A stretch of DNA of 64,000 nucleotides from Azospirillum sp. TSH58 (GTDB lineage: Bacteria > Pseudomonadota > Alphaproteobacteria > Azospirillales > Azospirillaceae). The DNA lies in the NCBI RefSeq assembly GCF_003119115.1, contig NZ_CP022363.1:559001-623000 (forward strand), given 5' to 3'. The notes under the pieces are model-generated. The model was not told the DNA's origin and made no database searches. It saw only the letters and a list, made by a program, of their open reading frames with translations. This document shows positions 37,255 through 44,515 of the stretch, one piece after another. Numbering within the stretch: position 1 is the first letter of the stretch; each line of letters starts with the position of its first letter. Made by a program: the position numbers and the translations under genes.

Positions 37255-37288
37255 GGCGAAAAAGTCGCGGCCGGACCGTCCGGCCGCG
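37255..37288 (-). terminator. Intrinsic terminator after the small minus-strand gene
   Basis: An 11-bp inverted repeat CGCGGCCGGAC (37266-37276) and its complement (37278-37288). Read on the minus strand it is followed by ACTTTTTCG, giving a U-tract. It lies 30 bases after the stop of the small gene at 37318-37488 and upstream of the HD-GYP gene. Confidence 0.7.
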
Positions 37289-37317
37289 TGCAGGGGACCT
37301 GCTCTGTCGGGTGCGCC

Positions 37318-37488
37318 TCAGCGGGCGGCGGTCAGGCCGCCGTTGGTCGCCGCGCCCGGACGGCTGAAGGCCGCCGCCAGACGGCGGAACAGGCTGCGCA
37401 GATAGGCGGCCCGCATGGCTTCCGCCTGACGGCGGATGTTGCGCAGTTCCGTGGACGACAGGGGGGTGGCAAAGCTATCGGCGTTCAT
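37318..37488 (-). CDS. Small hypothetical protein (56 residues, RSP_7527-like)
   Basis: 56-residue basic, helical protein whose core NIRRQAEAMRAAYLRSLFRRLAAAF resembles short alphaproteobacterial proteins with an Ala/Arg amphipathic helix (RSP_7527-type, tentative). Support for expression: AGGA placed 5 bases before the ATG at 37488, and an intrinsic terminator 30 bases after the stop. Function unknown; an amphipathic membrane-associating helix is one possibility. Confidence 0.6.
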   Translation of the reverse strand: MNADSFATPLSSTELRNIRRQAEAMRAAYLRSLFRRLAAAFSRPGAATNGGLTAAR

Positions 37489-37932
37489 GGCTGTCCTCAT
37501 GGCGGCATCAGGGGCCGCGGTTCGATGGAAAATGTCTCTGGCGGTGCCGCTCGGGCGCCGGGGTCGGCGGCGGGCCATGGAAGGGGCCTGCGCGATGCCG
37601 GCGGAGGGGCGGTGTTGCCTGCCTGGATATATTGACACCGCCCCTCCGAAAGACGACGCGCCGATAACGCATGGCTTCCATTACTATGATGCAGCGCACA
37701 ACACAGAATAAAATGGAGCATGATCTTTCAAGCAAGCAAGTCTTCGCAGCGCTGCTAAAAGAGTTGATCGCAGCGCTGTGACGATGGGGACTTCCGCAGC
37801 GCTGCGAAGCGCGGATGTCCTGCTTCCGAGGGGAGGTGGGAACACAGCGGACCGGATGATCCCTGGCGGACGGGTTGACCGCTCTCCGCCGCCACGGCAG
37901 AGTCGAGGCCCGACCGTCGAAGGGAAATCCGC
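37489..37932. other. Intergenic region with a three-copy palindromic repeat; no gene
   Basis: 444 bases between the divergent small gene and the second LprI-like gene. The middle (about 37660-37770) is AT-richer. It contains three GCAGCGCTG palindromes listed separately. No supported ORF. Confidence 0.55.
37742..37809. repeat. Three phased GCAGCGCTGC palindromes
   Basis: CGCAGCGCTG occurs at 37745, 37769 and 37795, spaced 24 and 26 bases, each with the self-complementary core CAGCGCTG. The outer copies are also inverted repeats of each other over 14 bases (CTTCGCAGCGCTGC / GCAGCGCTGCGAAG), so the element could be an operator array or fold into a long RNA hairpin. It lies about 125-190 bases before the LprI-like gene at 37933. 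Confidence 0.55.
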
Positions 37933-38628
37933 ATGCTCCGCCCAGCGCTGCTCGCCCTTGGCCTCCTGGCCCTGCCGACCGCCACCACCGCCGCCACCGC
38001 CGCCACGGCGGGCTTTCCCTGCTCCAAGGCCACCACCCCGACGGAAAAGGCGATCTGCGCCGATCCGGCGCTTTCCGCGCTGGACGGGCGGCTGGCCGCG
38101 ACCTACCGCGCCGCCCTGGAGCGCCTGTCGGGCGCCAGCCCGGAGGAGGGCGCCGCCGGGGCCGCCGTGAAGGCCGACCAGCGGGCCTGGCTGCGCGAGC
38201 GCGACTCCTGCGGCGCCGACGCGGCCTGCCTGCGCAGCGCGTATGATGGACGTATGGCCGTCCTGTCCTTCCGCACCGATCCGGCCACACCGCCGTCACC
38301 GGCCGGGCGCTATGTCGGCCTCTTTGATCATGAGGGGTTCATCGGCATTGCCGCCATGGCCCTGCGCAACGGGACCGTCGCCGTCAGCGTCAGCGGCGCC
38401 GAACCCTCGGCGGGGCGCTGGGTGTGCGACTTTTCCGGCGTCGGGCGGCCGGACGACCAGGGGCGGCTGATCGTCGGCACGCCCGACGCGGAAGGCGGCG
38501 GCCTGATCCTGGTCGCCGGAGAGGACGGTGGGATCGTCATCCCCGACCTGGAGCCCAACCGCGCGGCCAGCGGCTATTGGTGCGGCCACAACGGCAGCTT
38601 CGTCTGGAGCTACCGGCGCGCGCCCTGA
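37933..38628 (+). CDS. Second periplasmic LprI/DUF1311-type protein
   Basis: 231 residues with a signal peptide (about 1-26). The DUF1311/LprI region shows FPCSKATTPTEKAICADPALSALDGRLAATY and DQRAWLRERDSCGADAACL, the same Cys and LD.RL..Y pattern as the protein at 25684-26298. The C-terminal half (about 125-231) is different: RYVGLFDHEGFIGIAAMALRN and WVCDFSGVGR suggest a separate beta-rich domain I do not recognise. A lysozyme-inhibitor or envelope-protection role is inferred from the N-terminal family only. Confidence 0.75.
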   Translation: MLRPALLALGLLALPTATTAATAATAGFPCSKATTPTEKAICADPALSALDGRLAATYRAALERLSGASPEEGAAGAAVKADQRAWLRERDSCGADAACLRSAYDGRMAVLSFRTDPATPPSPAGRYVGLFDHEGFIGIAAMALRNGTVAVSVSGAEPSAGRWVCDFSGVGRPDDQGRLIVGTPDAEGGGLILVAGEDGGIVIPDLEPNRAASGYWCGHNGSFVWSYRRAP

Positions 38629-38675
38629 CCCGTTTCCCCTGCGAAGCGCGTGCCCCGGCGCCATTCCGACGATGC

Positions 38676-38687
38676 ATTGCGCGCAAT
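38676..38687. promoter_or_regulatory. Candidate OhrR operator 1
   Basis: A perfect 12-base palindrome ATTGCGCGCAAT, about 123 bases before ohr. An identical copy lies 34 bases downstream. The repetition upstream of ohr, with ohrR next to it, makes an OhrR site the simplest reading. Confidence 0.6.
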
Positions 38688-38709
38688 CGAATAGCGCATG
38701 GCCAATCAT

Positions 38710-38721
38710 ATTGCGCGCAAT
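38710..38721. promoter_or_regulatory. Candidate OhrR operator 2
   Basis: Second exact copy of ATTGCGCGCAAT, followed at 38727 by a degenerate copy (TTTTGCGCGA). It is about 90 bases upstream of the ohr start codon, in a good position to overlap the ohr promoter. Confidence 0.65.
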
Positions 38722-38809
38722 TCGATTTTGCGCGATAGTCCTCCTCGACAACAAGCGGCAACCCGCTTCCCCGATCGAAACGATCCATCTGTTCACAGGA
38801 GTGTACGCA

Positions 38810-39229
38810 ATGAAGACCCTCTACACGGCCAAGGCGACGGCCACCGGCGGGCGTGACGGCAAGGCGGAGAGCGACGACGGCCTGCTGTCGGTGGCGCTGG
38901 CCGCCCCGAAGGAGCTGGGCGGCAAGGGCGGCGCCACCAACCCCGAGCAGCTGTTCGCCGCCGGCTATTCGGCCTGCTTCATCGGCGCCATGAAGTTCGT
39001 CGGCGGCCGCGACAAGATCGCCGTTCCGGCGGACGCCACCGTCACCGCCCAGGTCGGCATCGGCCCGCGCGACGACGGCGAGGGCTTCGGCCTCGCGGTG
39101 GACCTCACCGTGTCGCTGCCCGGCCTGGACAAGGCCGCGGCCGAGGATCTGGTGGCCCGCGCCCACAAGGTCTGCCCCTACAGCCACGCGACCAAGGGCA
39201 ACATCGCGGTGAACACGGTCATCGCGTAA
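38810..39229 (+). CDS. ohr: Organic hydroperoxide resistance protein Ohr
   Basis: 139-residue OsmC/Ohr-fold thiol peroxidase. The two redox cysteines are present: C56 in AGYSACFIGAMKF and C122 in KVCPYSHATKGN. The N-terminal KTLYTAKATATGGRDG and NPEQLFAAGYSACF are diagnostic of the Ohr rather than the OsmC branch. It reduces organic hydroperoxides using lipoylated proteins. AGGAG lies about 8 bases before the ATG. It is followed after 114 bases by the MarR-type regulator gene, with matching palindromes upstream. Confidence 0.95.
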   Translation: MKTLYTAKATATGGRDGKAESDDGLLSVALAAPKELGGKGGATNPEQLFAAGYSACFIGAMKFVGGRDKIAVPADATVTAQVGIGPRDDGEGFGLAVDLTVSLPGLDKAAAEDLVARAHKVCPYSHATKGNIAVNTVIA

Positions 39230-39294
39230 CGGGCGCATAGCAGGGTTCTGCACTCTCGGGTCTGTTGCGTGCCATATCCCCATGCGCTATGGGG

Positions 39295-39304
39295 TCGCGC
39301 GCAA
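39295..39304. promoter_or_regulatory. Degenerate copy of the OhrR-like motif between ohr and ohrR
   Basis: TCGCGCGCAA differs by one base from the TTGCGCGCAA core found twice before ohr. It overlaps the right edge of a 6-bp hairpin (CCCCAT 39278-39283 / ATGGGG 39289-39294). It is placed 40 bases before the ohrR start, so it could serve autoregulation. Confidence 0.35.
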
Positions 39305-39343
39305 CAGGCCCGCGACGCGTCCCTGATTGGGAACCCCCGAACG

Positions 39344-39823
39344 ATGAGCACCGAGAACGACAACCCGCTTCTTCTGGCCAACCAGGCCTGCTTCGCCCTC
39401 TATTCGGCGAATCTGGCGATGACGCGGGTCTACCGCCCGCTGCTGGAGGCGCTGGAGCTGACCTACCCGCAGTATCTGGTCATGCTCCTGCTCTGGGAAC
39501 GCGACGGCCAGACCATGAAGGCGCTGGGGGAGCGGCTGCTGCTCGACAGCGGCACCCTGACCCCGCTGCTGAAGCGGCTGGAAGGGCAGGGGCTGGTCAC
39601 CCGCGCGCGCGACCCGGCGGATGAGCGGCTGGTGCGCATCCACCTGACGCCGCAGGGCACCGCCCTGCGGGAGCGGGCGACGGCCCTGCCGGAGCACATC
39701 GCCGCGGCGGCCAACTGCCCGCTGCCCGACCTCGCCGGTCTGCGCGACGCGCTTCTGCGCCTGCGTGACTCGCTGAACGCCGCCGCCGAGAACGCCACCG
39801 AGAACGCCGCCGACCGGGACTGA
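39344..39823 (+). CDS. ohrR: MarR-family peroxide-sensing repressor OhrR
   Basis: 159 residues. The N-terminal sensor cysteine is C16 in NQACFALYSANLAMTRVYRPLL, the hallmark of OhrR. The winged helix follows: LTYPQYLVMLLLWERDGQTMKALGERLLLDSGTLTPLLKRLEGQGLVTR and the wing DPADERLVRIHLT. Oxidation of the Cys by organic peroxides releases DNA and derepresses ohr. Its C-terminus is Ala/Asn-rich. It converges with the replication-initiator gene, with only 20 bases between stops. Confidence 0.93.
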   Translation: MSTENDNPLLLANQACFALYSANLAMTRVYRPLLEALELTYPQYLVMLLLWERDGQTMKALGERLLLDSGTLTPLLKRLEGQGLVTRARDPADERLVRIHLTPQGTALRERATALPEHIAAAANCPLPDLAGLRDALLRLRDSLNAAAENATENAADRD

Positions 39824-39843
39824 GCCCGGTCGCGGACGCTCCG

Positions 39844-41061
39844 TCAGCCCGCCTCGGCCATCGGCAGGCGCGGCGCTTCCTCGGTCAGCCGCCTGGCGCG
39901 GCGGGCCCGGGTCTCCACCGTCGTGGCGGGGGTGACCGGCACGAAATCGGTGGGCCGGCGATCATCGCCGGTGATCGCCCGCATGGCCGCCACGTTGGCG
40001 CTCTCCACCGCCTGCGCCTTGCGCACCTGGGCCAGGAACTTGGCGCTGGGCAGCATCACGTAGGTGATCCCCTCGATGCGGGCGCCCACCTTGTCGTAGA
40101 GCTTTTCCGCGCTGGTCAGGATGCCTTCCTCGACCAGGGCGTCCACCGCCGAGGTCACCGCGCGCAGCGTGTCGCGGCGGCGGCTCCACACATTCATGCC
40201 GCTGTTCTTGATGATCTCGTCCGCCGACAGGGTCATCGCCTTGGCGCCCAGGTCGCCCGGCGCCTCCGCCCCCGAATAATCGTACTCGGCGCTGAGACGG
40301 TTGTAGAGCCAGCGCGACACCGGGCTCTTCAGCCGCATCAGCCATTGGTAGCTGACCGGCTTGAACTCCAGGTTCCGGATGGCCGAGGAAACCAGCGGGT
40401 TGAACTGCAGGTGGGTTTCCTCGTCGCCCCCCTCGTCGCCGATCAGGTCGGGGCGGGAGCGGATGGCCAGCACCGGGAAGGCCGTGGATTCCAGCAGGTT
40501 GGCCCCGCGGCCCTTCTTCACCCCCTCCGCCGGCTTGCCGATGATGATGCGCGAGCGCGCCAGGATGGTCAGCGATTCGCGGATGTCGCGGATCGACAGG
40601 GTGTGGCCGACCGCCTTCAGCTCGCGCTGGATCTCGTAGAGGGTGAAGCGCATCTGGACCTTGTCGCGGTTCTCGCCGCCCAGCGACAGACGCGAGCGGT
40701 CCATGGCGAGGCGGCGCACCACATGCTCCACCACCTGCTCGCGCTCGGCGGGGAAGACCTCGTATTCGATCTCGGTCTGGCCGTCGGCCTGGGCGGTGCC
40801 GTCGTCGCGGTTGACCATCTTGGTCAGACGGGCGGGCTGGATGGTCAGGTGGAAGGTGCTGCCGTGATAGGTGAACTCGCGCTTGATCGACGCGACGAAA
40901 TTGCCCTTCGCGGGCGCGGTCTCCGCGGACCGCCCGCCGTCGCGCGAGGCGAAGACGTAGCGCGGCGCCAGATCGTACAGCGCGATCAGGTGCGACTGGG
41001 AGCGGTCCTCCAGCTCGAACAGAACCAGTTGCAGCGCGCCGGGTGTCGCGATCTTGCTCAT
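39844..41061 (-). CDS. Plasmid replication initiator protein (RPA/RepA-like)
   Basis: 405-residue protein that I assign as the iteron-binding initiator. It has the two winged-helix-like halves of such proteins. SIRDIRESLTILARSRIIIGKP and VSRWLYNRLSAEYDYSGAEAPG with DTLRAVTSAVDALVEEGIL are segments typical of alphaproteobacterial RPA-type plasmid initiators. The start at 41061 has GGAGGG 7 bases before the ATG; the much longer frame upstream is an artefact of the iteron region. The strongest evidence is context: a 16-copy iteron array begins 83 bases upstream and two replication-type genes follow on the other side. Confidence 0.82.
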   Translation of the reverse strand: MSKIATPGALQLVLFELEDRSQSHLIALYDLAPRYVFASRDGGRSAETAPAKGNFVASIKREFTYHGSTFHLTIQPARLTKMVNRDDGTAQADGQTEIEYEVFPAEREQVVEHVVRRLAMDRSRLSLGGENRDKVQMRFTLYEIQRELKAVGHTLSIRDIRESLTILARSRIIIGKPAEGVKKGRGANLLESTAFPVLAIRSRPDLIGDEGGDEETHLQFNPLVSSAIRNLEFKPVSYQWLMRLKSPVSRWLYNRLSAEYDYSGAEAPGDLGAKAMTLSADEIIKNSGMNVWSRRRDTLRAVTSAVDALVEEGILTSAEKLYDKVGARIEGITYVMLPSAKFLAQVRKAQAVESANVAAMRAITGDDRRPTDFVPVTPATTVETRARRARRLTEEAPRLPMAEAG

Positions 41062-41143
41062 CCAATCCCTCCTTGCCCGGCTATGACCATGCGGCGGCCG
41101 GGGCGCGCTGACAACCGCTTCGTGACGGGCGACCTCCTTCGGT

Positions 41144-41204
41144 ATGGAGCCTTTGCCCGCGCCCATGGAGCGATAGCCCGCGGGTATGGAGCGATAGCCC
41201 GCGC
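41144..41204 (-). repeat. Iteron cluster A: three reverse copies
   Basis: Copies begin at 41144, 41165 and 41186 (21-base period): ATGGAGCCTTTGCCCGCGC, ATGGAGCGATAGCCCGCGG and ATGGAGCGATAGCCCGCGC. They are closest to the initiator gene and may autoregulate it. Confidence 0.85.
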
Positions 41205-41325
41205 TTTCCCGGCAGCGCGTTGACATCCTTCGACTCTGCGGGCGACTCCGCCGCCCGACGCGAATCGTTCCGCCCCGGCGAGGCCCAAGGCGAAGATCAA
41301 GGCGGGGATCGGGGCGGGGATCGGG

Positions 41326-41412
41326 GCGCGGGCTATCGCTCCATGACCGCGAGTCTCCCCGCGAGTCGGAACTCCATGGGCCGGACCGGCGAAGCGCGAG
41401 CAAAAGCTCCAC
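41326..41412 (+). repeat. Iterons B: one perfect and one degenerate forward copy
   Basis: GCGCGGGCTATCGCTCCAT at 41326-41344 and the weaker GCGCGAGCAAAAGCTCCAC at 41394-41412. They stand apart from the denser clusters on either side. Confidence 0.75.
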
Positions 41413-41460
41413 CCTCTGCTCGCCACCCGATGACCGGACGGAGGGGGTGAGGACGGCAGG

Positions 41461-41578
41461 GCGCGGGCTATCGCTCCATACCCGCGGGCTATCGCTCCAT
41501 GATGCGCGGGGGGCTTTGCGCCGAAGCGCGGGCTGTTGCTCCATGATCCGGCGCGCCGGCCGCGGCCTGCGGCTCCAT
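41461..41578 (+). repeat. Iteron cluster C: four forward copies
   Basis: Copies at 41461, 41482 (21 bases apart, both with the CTATCGCTCCAT half intact), 41526 (GCGCGGGCTGTTGCTCCAT) and a degenerate one at 41560 (CCGCGGCCTGCGGCTCCAT). Confidence 0.82.
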
Positions 41579-41593
41579 GGTCCGAATCCGGAA

Positions 41594-41735
41594 GCGCGGG
41601 CAAAGGCTCCAGAAGCGCGGGCTCCCGCTCCAGGATTCCGATTCGGCGATGAAGCGCGGGCTGTCGCTCCATGGTGGCGGGCAAAGGCTCCAGGAGCGCG
41701 GGCCAGGGCTTCAACGGCGCGGGTTACCGCTCCAT
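41594..41735 (+). repeat. Iteron cluster D: six forward copies
   Basis: Copies at 41594, 41615, 41654, 41675, 41696 and 41717. The last four are in strict 21-base register. The left half GCGCGGGC is well kept while the centre (CTGTC, CAAAG, CCAGG, TTACC) varies, which suggests which bases contact the initiator. Confidence 0.82.
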
Positions 41736-41743
41736 GCCCGGCT

Positions 41744-41762
41744 ATGGAGCGACAGCCCGCGG
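41744..41762 (-). repeat. Single reverse iteron at the right edge of the origin
   Basis: ATGGAGCGACAGCCCGCGG, reverse orientation, facing the last forward copy at 41717-41735 with a 8-base gap. It is about 100 bases before the next gene. Confidence 0.75.
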
Positions 41763-41859
41763 TTTGAAGAGCCGGGCGCCGCCGGGAATCCTGATCCGCA
41801 AAGCCACCGGCCCGCCGTCCGTGCGGAGCCGGTCCCGATTGCCTTGCGGAGACCGCATC

Positions 41860-42744
41860 ATGACACCCCGCGACGACACAGCCATGGACATTCCACCGGA
41901 TGAGGGCCCGCGAGAATCCAGCCCACAAGAATCCGGCCCGCCCGCCGACACCGGGCGGTGGGGCCGGATTCCGGCCTGGTGGCTCGGCCACCCCGCCATC
42001 GACGCCGACGGTCTGGCCGTTCTGGCGGCACTGGCGACCTACGCCAACGCCCGCGGCGAATGCTGGCCGTCCCAGGCGACCCTCGCCACCGCGCTGAAGC
42101 GCAGCCGCAGCACGGTGAACCGCATCCTCGGCCAGCTCGCCGAATCCGGGGTGATCGGGAGGGAGTCCCGCCGCTCCGCCTCGGGCGGGCGCCTGTCCTG
42201 CCTGTACCGGCTGCGGCTGGTTCCCGGCGACGGACCGATTCCGGCGGCTGCGGCGGCGTGCGACCGGACCGGAACGCCCCCTGTGCAGCCGCCGGGCAAG
42301 GATGTCGCTCCCGCCGACTCCCCATGTGCACCGGTGCGACAGAAACAGCCGGAATCCGAACAGACTCCGGACTCGCACGCTTCGCGCGGGCCGGCGCAGG
42401 CCGTGCCGGACGGTTGGATGCCGGATGCCGGGGATCGCGCCTGGGCCGAAAGCCGCTTCGCCGGGGTGGATCTCGACCGCCATGCCGAAGGATTCCGGCT
42501 GCGCTGCCAAGCCCATGGCTATCGCTACCGCGATGCGGGGGCCGCCTGGAAAGCCTGGCTCGCGCAGGACGCCGCCGCCGGCAAAGCGCCGATGATCCGA
42601 CCGACCGGCCCCGCGACCGTCACGAGGCCCGCAGCGTCCGCGCCCGTTCCCGAACAGAAACTCGGTGCTTGGATGGCCGCCGCGGCGAAGCTCAACGCCG
42701 CCCACGGTCCCGCCCCGCAAGCCCGCCCGCAAGTCTGGAGGTGA
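41860..42744 (+). CDS. Helix-turn-helix replication-associated protein
   Basis: 294 residues. A helix-turn-helix region around 50-105 (CWPSQATLATALKRSRSTVNRILGQLAESGVIGRESR) is the type found in plasmid and phage replication-region proteins (HTH_36-like). The middle is Pro/Ala-rich and disordered. A C-terminal segment (about 180-235, DAGDRAWAESRFAGVDLDRHAEGFRLRCQAHGYRYRDAGAAWKAWL) resembles the end of primosome or helicase-loading proteins of the DnaT/DnaD kind. Position beside oriV supports a role in replication start; the precise step is inferred. GGAG precedes the ATG by 8 bases. Confidence 0.7.
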   Translation: MTPRDDTAMDIPPDEGPRESSPQESGPPADTGRWGRIPAWWLGHPAIDADGLAVLAALATYANARGECWPSQATLATALKRSRSTVNRILGQLAESGVIGRESRRSASGGRLSCLYRLRLVPGDGPIPAAAAACDRTGTPPVQPPGKDVAPADSPCAPVRQKQPESEQTPDSHASRGPAQAVPDGWMPDAGDRAWAESRFAGVDLDRHAEGFRLRCQAHGYRYRDAGAAWKAWLAQDAAAGKAPMIRPTGPATVTRPAASAPVPEQKLGAWMAAAAKLNAAHGPAPQARPQVWR

Positions 42745-42753
42745 GGTAACACC

Positions 42754-43437
42754 ATGACCGCACAGCCGCGATCCGTCCCGCCCAGGGCTCCAAGCCCTTC
42801 GGTCGTGACTCCTTTGCCATCCCGTCCACCGCCGGCCTTTAACCCGTCCGCCCCGGCTGCGGAGCGCCGCGTCGCTCTGGTTTCCACCTTGCCCGGGCCC
42901 CTCAGGGACGTCCTCGCCTCCGGCCTCGTGGAGTGCCGGCCGCGTTTCGGCGACCGCGGGTTCGATGGGGTGACGGAGGACTGGAGCCCGCCGGAGGGCG
43001 TGACCGGCCAGCACGCCATGATGGCGCGGCGCGCGCTCGACGAGCTGACCGCCTCCATCCTGGCCCCGGCGACGCCGGACCACCTGCTGGCCCGCGTCCT
43101 GGCCCTGCTCAGCCATTATCCGGCCAAGGGAACCGCGCCGGAGGTGGAGCATCTGGTCGCGCTCGACTGGGCGGAGGATCTCGGCGAGTTCCCGGCCTGG
43201 GCGGTCGATGCGGCGGCGCGGACCTGGCGCCGCACGCAGAAATGGCGCCCGTCCATCGCCGAGATGCGGGCGCTGTGCGAGGAGGCCTGCGCGCCGGAAT
43301 GGGCGCTGGCGCGACGCCTGTCGGTGATCGCGGCGGCGGGAAGCGCGTCCGCAGACGGGGCGGGCGAGGGGACGGGCCACGGCCGCGCCGGCCGGCTGCG
43401 CGCGCTGGCCGGGGGAGCGGTCCGGCGGATGGGATGA
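42754..43437 (+). CDS. Hypothetical replication-module protein (possible helicase loader)
   Basis: 227 residues, 9 bases after the HTH gene and so in the same operon. It has a Pro-rich N-terminus (1-40), then a helical region. The segment FPAWAVDAAARTWRRTQKWRPSIAEMRALCEEAC resembles the helicase-loader/inhibitor proteins of phages and plasmids, where a W.R...W.P...E.R motif is common. I do not recognise it with certainty. The C-terminus is Gly/Ala/Arg-rich. It converges with the DctP-type gene 22 bases away. Confidence 0.6.
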   Translation: MTAQPRSVPPRAPSPSVVTPLPSRPPPAFNPSAPAAERRVALVSTLPGPLRDVLASGLVECRPRFGDRGFDGVTEDWSPPEGVTGQHAMMARRALDELTASILAPATPDHLLARVLALLSHYPAKGTAPEVEHLVALDWAEDLGEFPAWAVDAAARTWRRTQKWRPSIAEMRALCEEACAPEWALARRLSVIAAAGSASADGAGEGTGHGRAGRLRALAGGAVRRMG

Positions 43438-43459
43438 GCTGACCGCCCGGCTGCGCCGC

Positions 43460-44500
43460 CTACGGCGTCCGCTCCTCGCGGATCGCCCGTTCGAAGGCGG
43501 CCAGCATCTCCACCCCCTCGGCGCCGAACCGCCGCTCGATGGCCTGCCGCACCGCGGGCTGGGTGACCTTGCGGAACGCCTCCGCCTCGCGCGGGGTCAG
43601 CGTGTGGACCTCCATGCGCTGGGCCAGCGGCGGCAGGCCGCGGTCCGAGGATTCGATCAGCCGGCTGAGGCCGCGGCTGGCGACGACGCCCAGCCGGGCG
43701 CCGTTCAGCACGGCCGCGCGGTCGCTGGGGGCGAGGTCGTCCAGGAACTTGGCGTTCATCACCCAGACATAGGGGAGGAACAGGTGGTTGCTCAGCGTCA
43801 GGTGGCGCTGCACCTCGTCGAAGCGGGCGAAGCGGACGATCGGCACCGGATTCATCTGGCCGTCCACCGCGCCGGTGCCCAGCGCGTTGTAGAGGTCCGA
43901 CCAGGCGACGTTGACCGGCGTGCCGCCCAGGCTGCCGATCATGGTGCGGTGCGTCTCCAGATCCATGGTGCGGATCTTCAGGCCCTTCATGTCCTCGGGC
44001 AGGCGGATCGGGCGCTTGGAATTGGTGATGGTGAACAGGCCGCCCGGATCGCCGAAGCCCAGCACGGCGAGACCCGCCTTGCGCCGGATCTCCTCGGCCA
44101 GCCGGTGGCCGAAGGGGCCGTCGAAGACGTCGTAGGCGTTGGCGACGGAGGAGTAGGCGAAGGGCAGGTCGATGACCGCCAGCATCGGGTAGAGCGGGGC
44201 CACGCCGCCGACCGAGGAGATGGCCGACTGGATGGTCCCCTGGCGGACCAGCTTCACCGCGTCGCCGTCGCGGCCCATCTGGCCTTCGGGAAAGATCTCC
44301 ACCCGCACGCGCTTCTCGGTCGCCACCTCCACATGGTTCTTGAAGACGATGGCCATCGCCCCGGCGGTGTTGTCGAAGGCGTCGTTGCGGTTGGGGTGGG
44401 CCAGCTTGATGACCGTCTCGGCGGACACCCCGGCGGCGGCGAGCGCCAGCGCCAGTATTGTGCAGGCGGCCATCAGCCGCGCCGTCCATCTGCTTTTCAT
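43460..44500 (-). CDS. TRAP-type (DctP) periplasmic substrate-binding protein, no permease nearby
   Basis: 346 residues with a signal peptide (about 1-27, GVSAET). The DctP fold is clear: TVIKLAHPNRNDAFDNTAGAMAIVFKNHVE, VRVEIFPEGQMGRDGDAVKLVRQGTIQSA and LGGTPVNVAWSDLYNALGTGAVDGQMNP, with the conserved Arg in MKGLKIRTMD that salt-bridges a carboxylate ligand. No TRAP permease genes (DctQ, DctM) are present. Instead it follows, by 15 bases, a Cache-domain adenylate cyclase gene. It may therefore present a ligand to the cyclase sensor, or feed an unlinked permease. Confidence 0.88.
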   Translation of the reverse strand: MKSRWTARLMAACTILALALAAAGVSAETVIKLAHPNRNDAFDNTAGAMAIVFKNHVEVATEKRVRVEIFPEGQMGRDGDAVKLVRQGTIQSAISSVGGVAPLYPMLAVIDLPFAYSSVANAYDVFDGPFGHRLAEEIRRKAGLAVLGFGDPGGLFTITNSKRPIRLPEDMKGLKIRTMDLETHRTMIGSLGGTPVNVAWSDLYNALGTGAVDGQMNPVPIVRFARFDEVQRHLTLSNHLFLPYVWVMNAKFLDDLAPSDRAAVLNGARLGVVASRGLSRLIESSDRGLPPLAQRMEVHTLTPREAEAFRKVTQPAVRQAIERRFGAEGVEMLAAFERAIREERTP

Positions 44501-44515
44501 CGCGTCCTCTTCTGG

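Larger units (their letters stand above)
41062..41859. other. Probable origin of replication (oriV) with 16 iterons
   Basis: This non-coding stretch contains 16 copies, four in reverse orientation, of a 19-base repeat with best-copy sequence GCGCGGGCTATCGCTCCAT, many spaced exactly 21 bases apart (two helical turns). It lies between the initiator gene and two replication-accessory genes transcribed the other way. I see no AT-rich unwinding element and no clear DnaA box, so the exact opening site is unknown. Confidence 0.85.

Noticed and set aside
41062..41859. CRISPR array
   Set aside because: Repeats are 19 bases, occur in both orientations, often at 21-base spacing, and have no unique spacers or cas genes; they are iterons.
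39844..43380. A 1178-codon minus-strand frame across the origin
   Set aside because: Only the last 405 codons match a protein family and follow a good ribosome site; the rest is translated iterons and antisense of two plus-strand genes.
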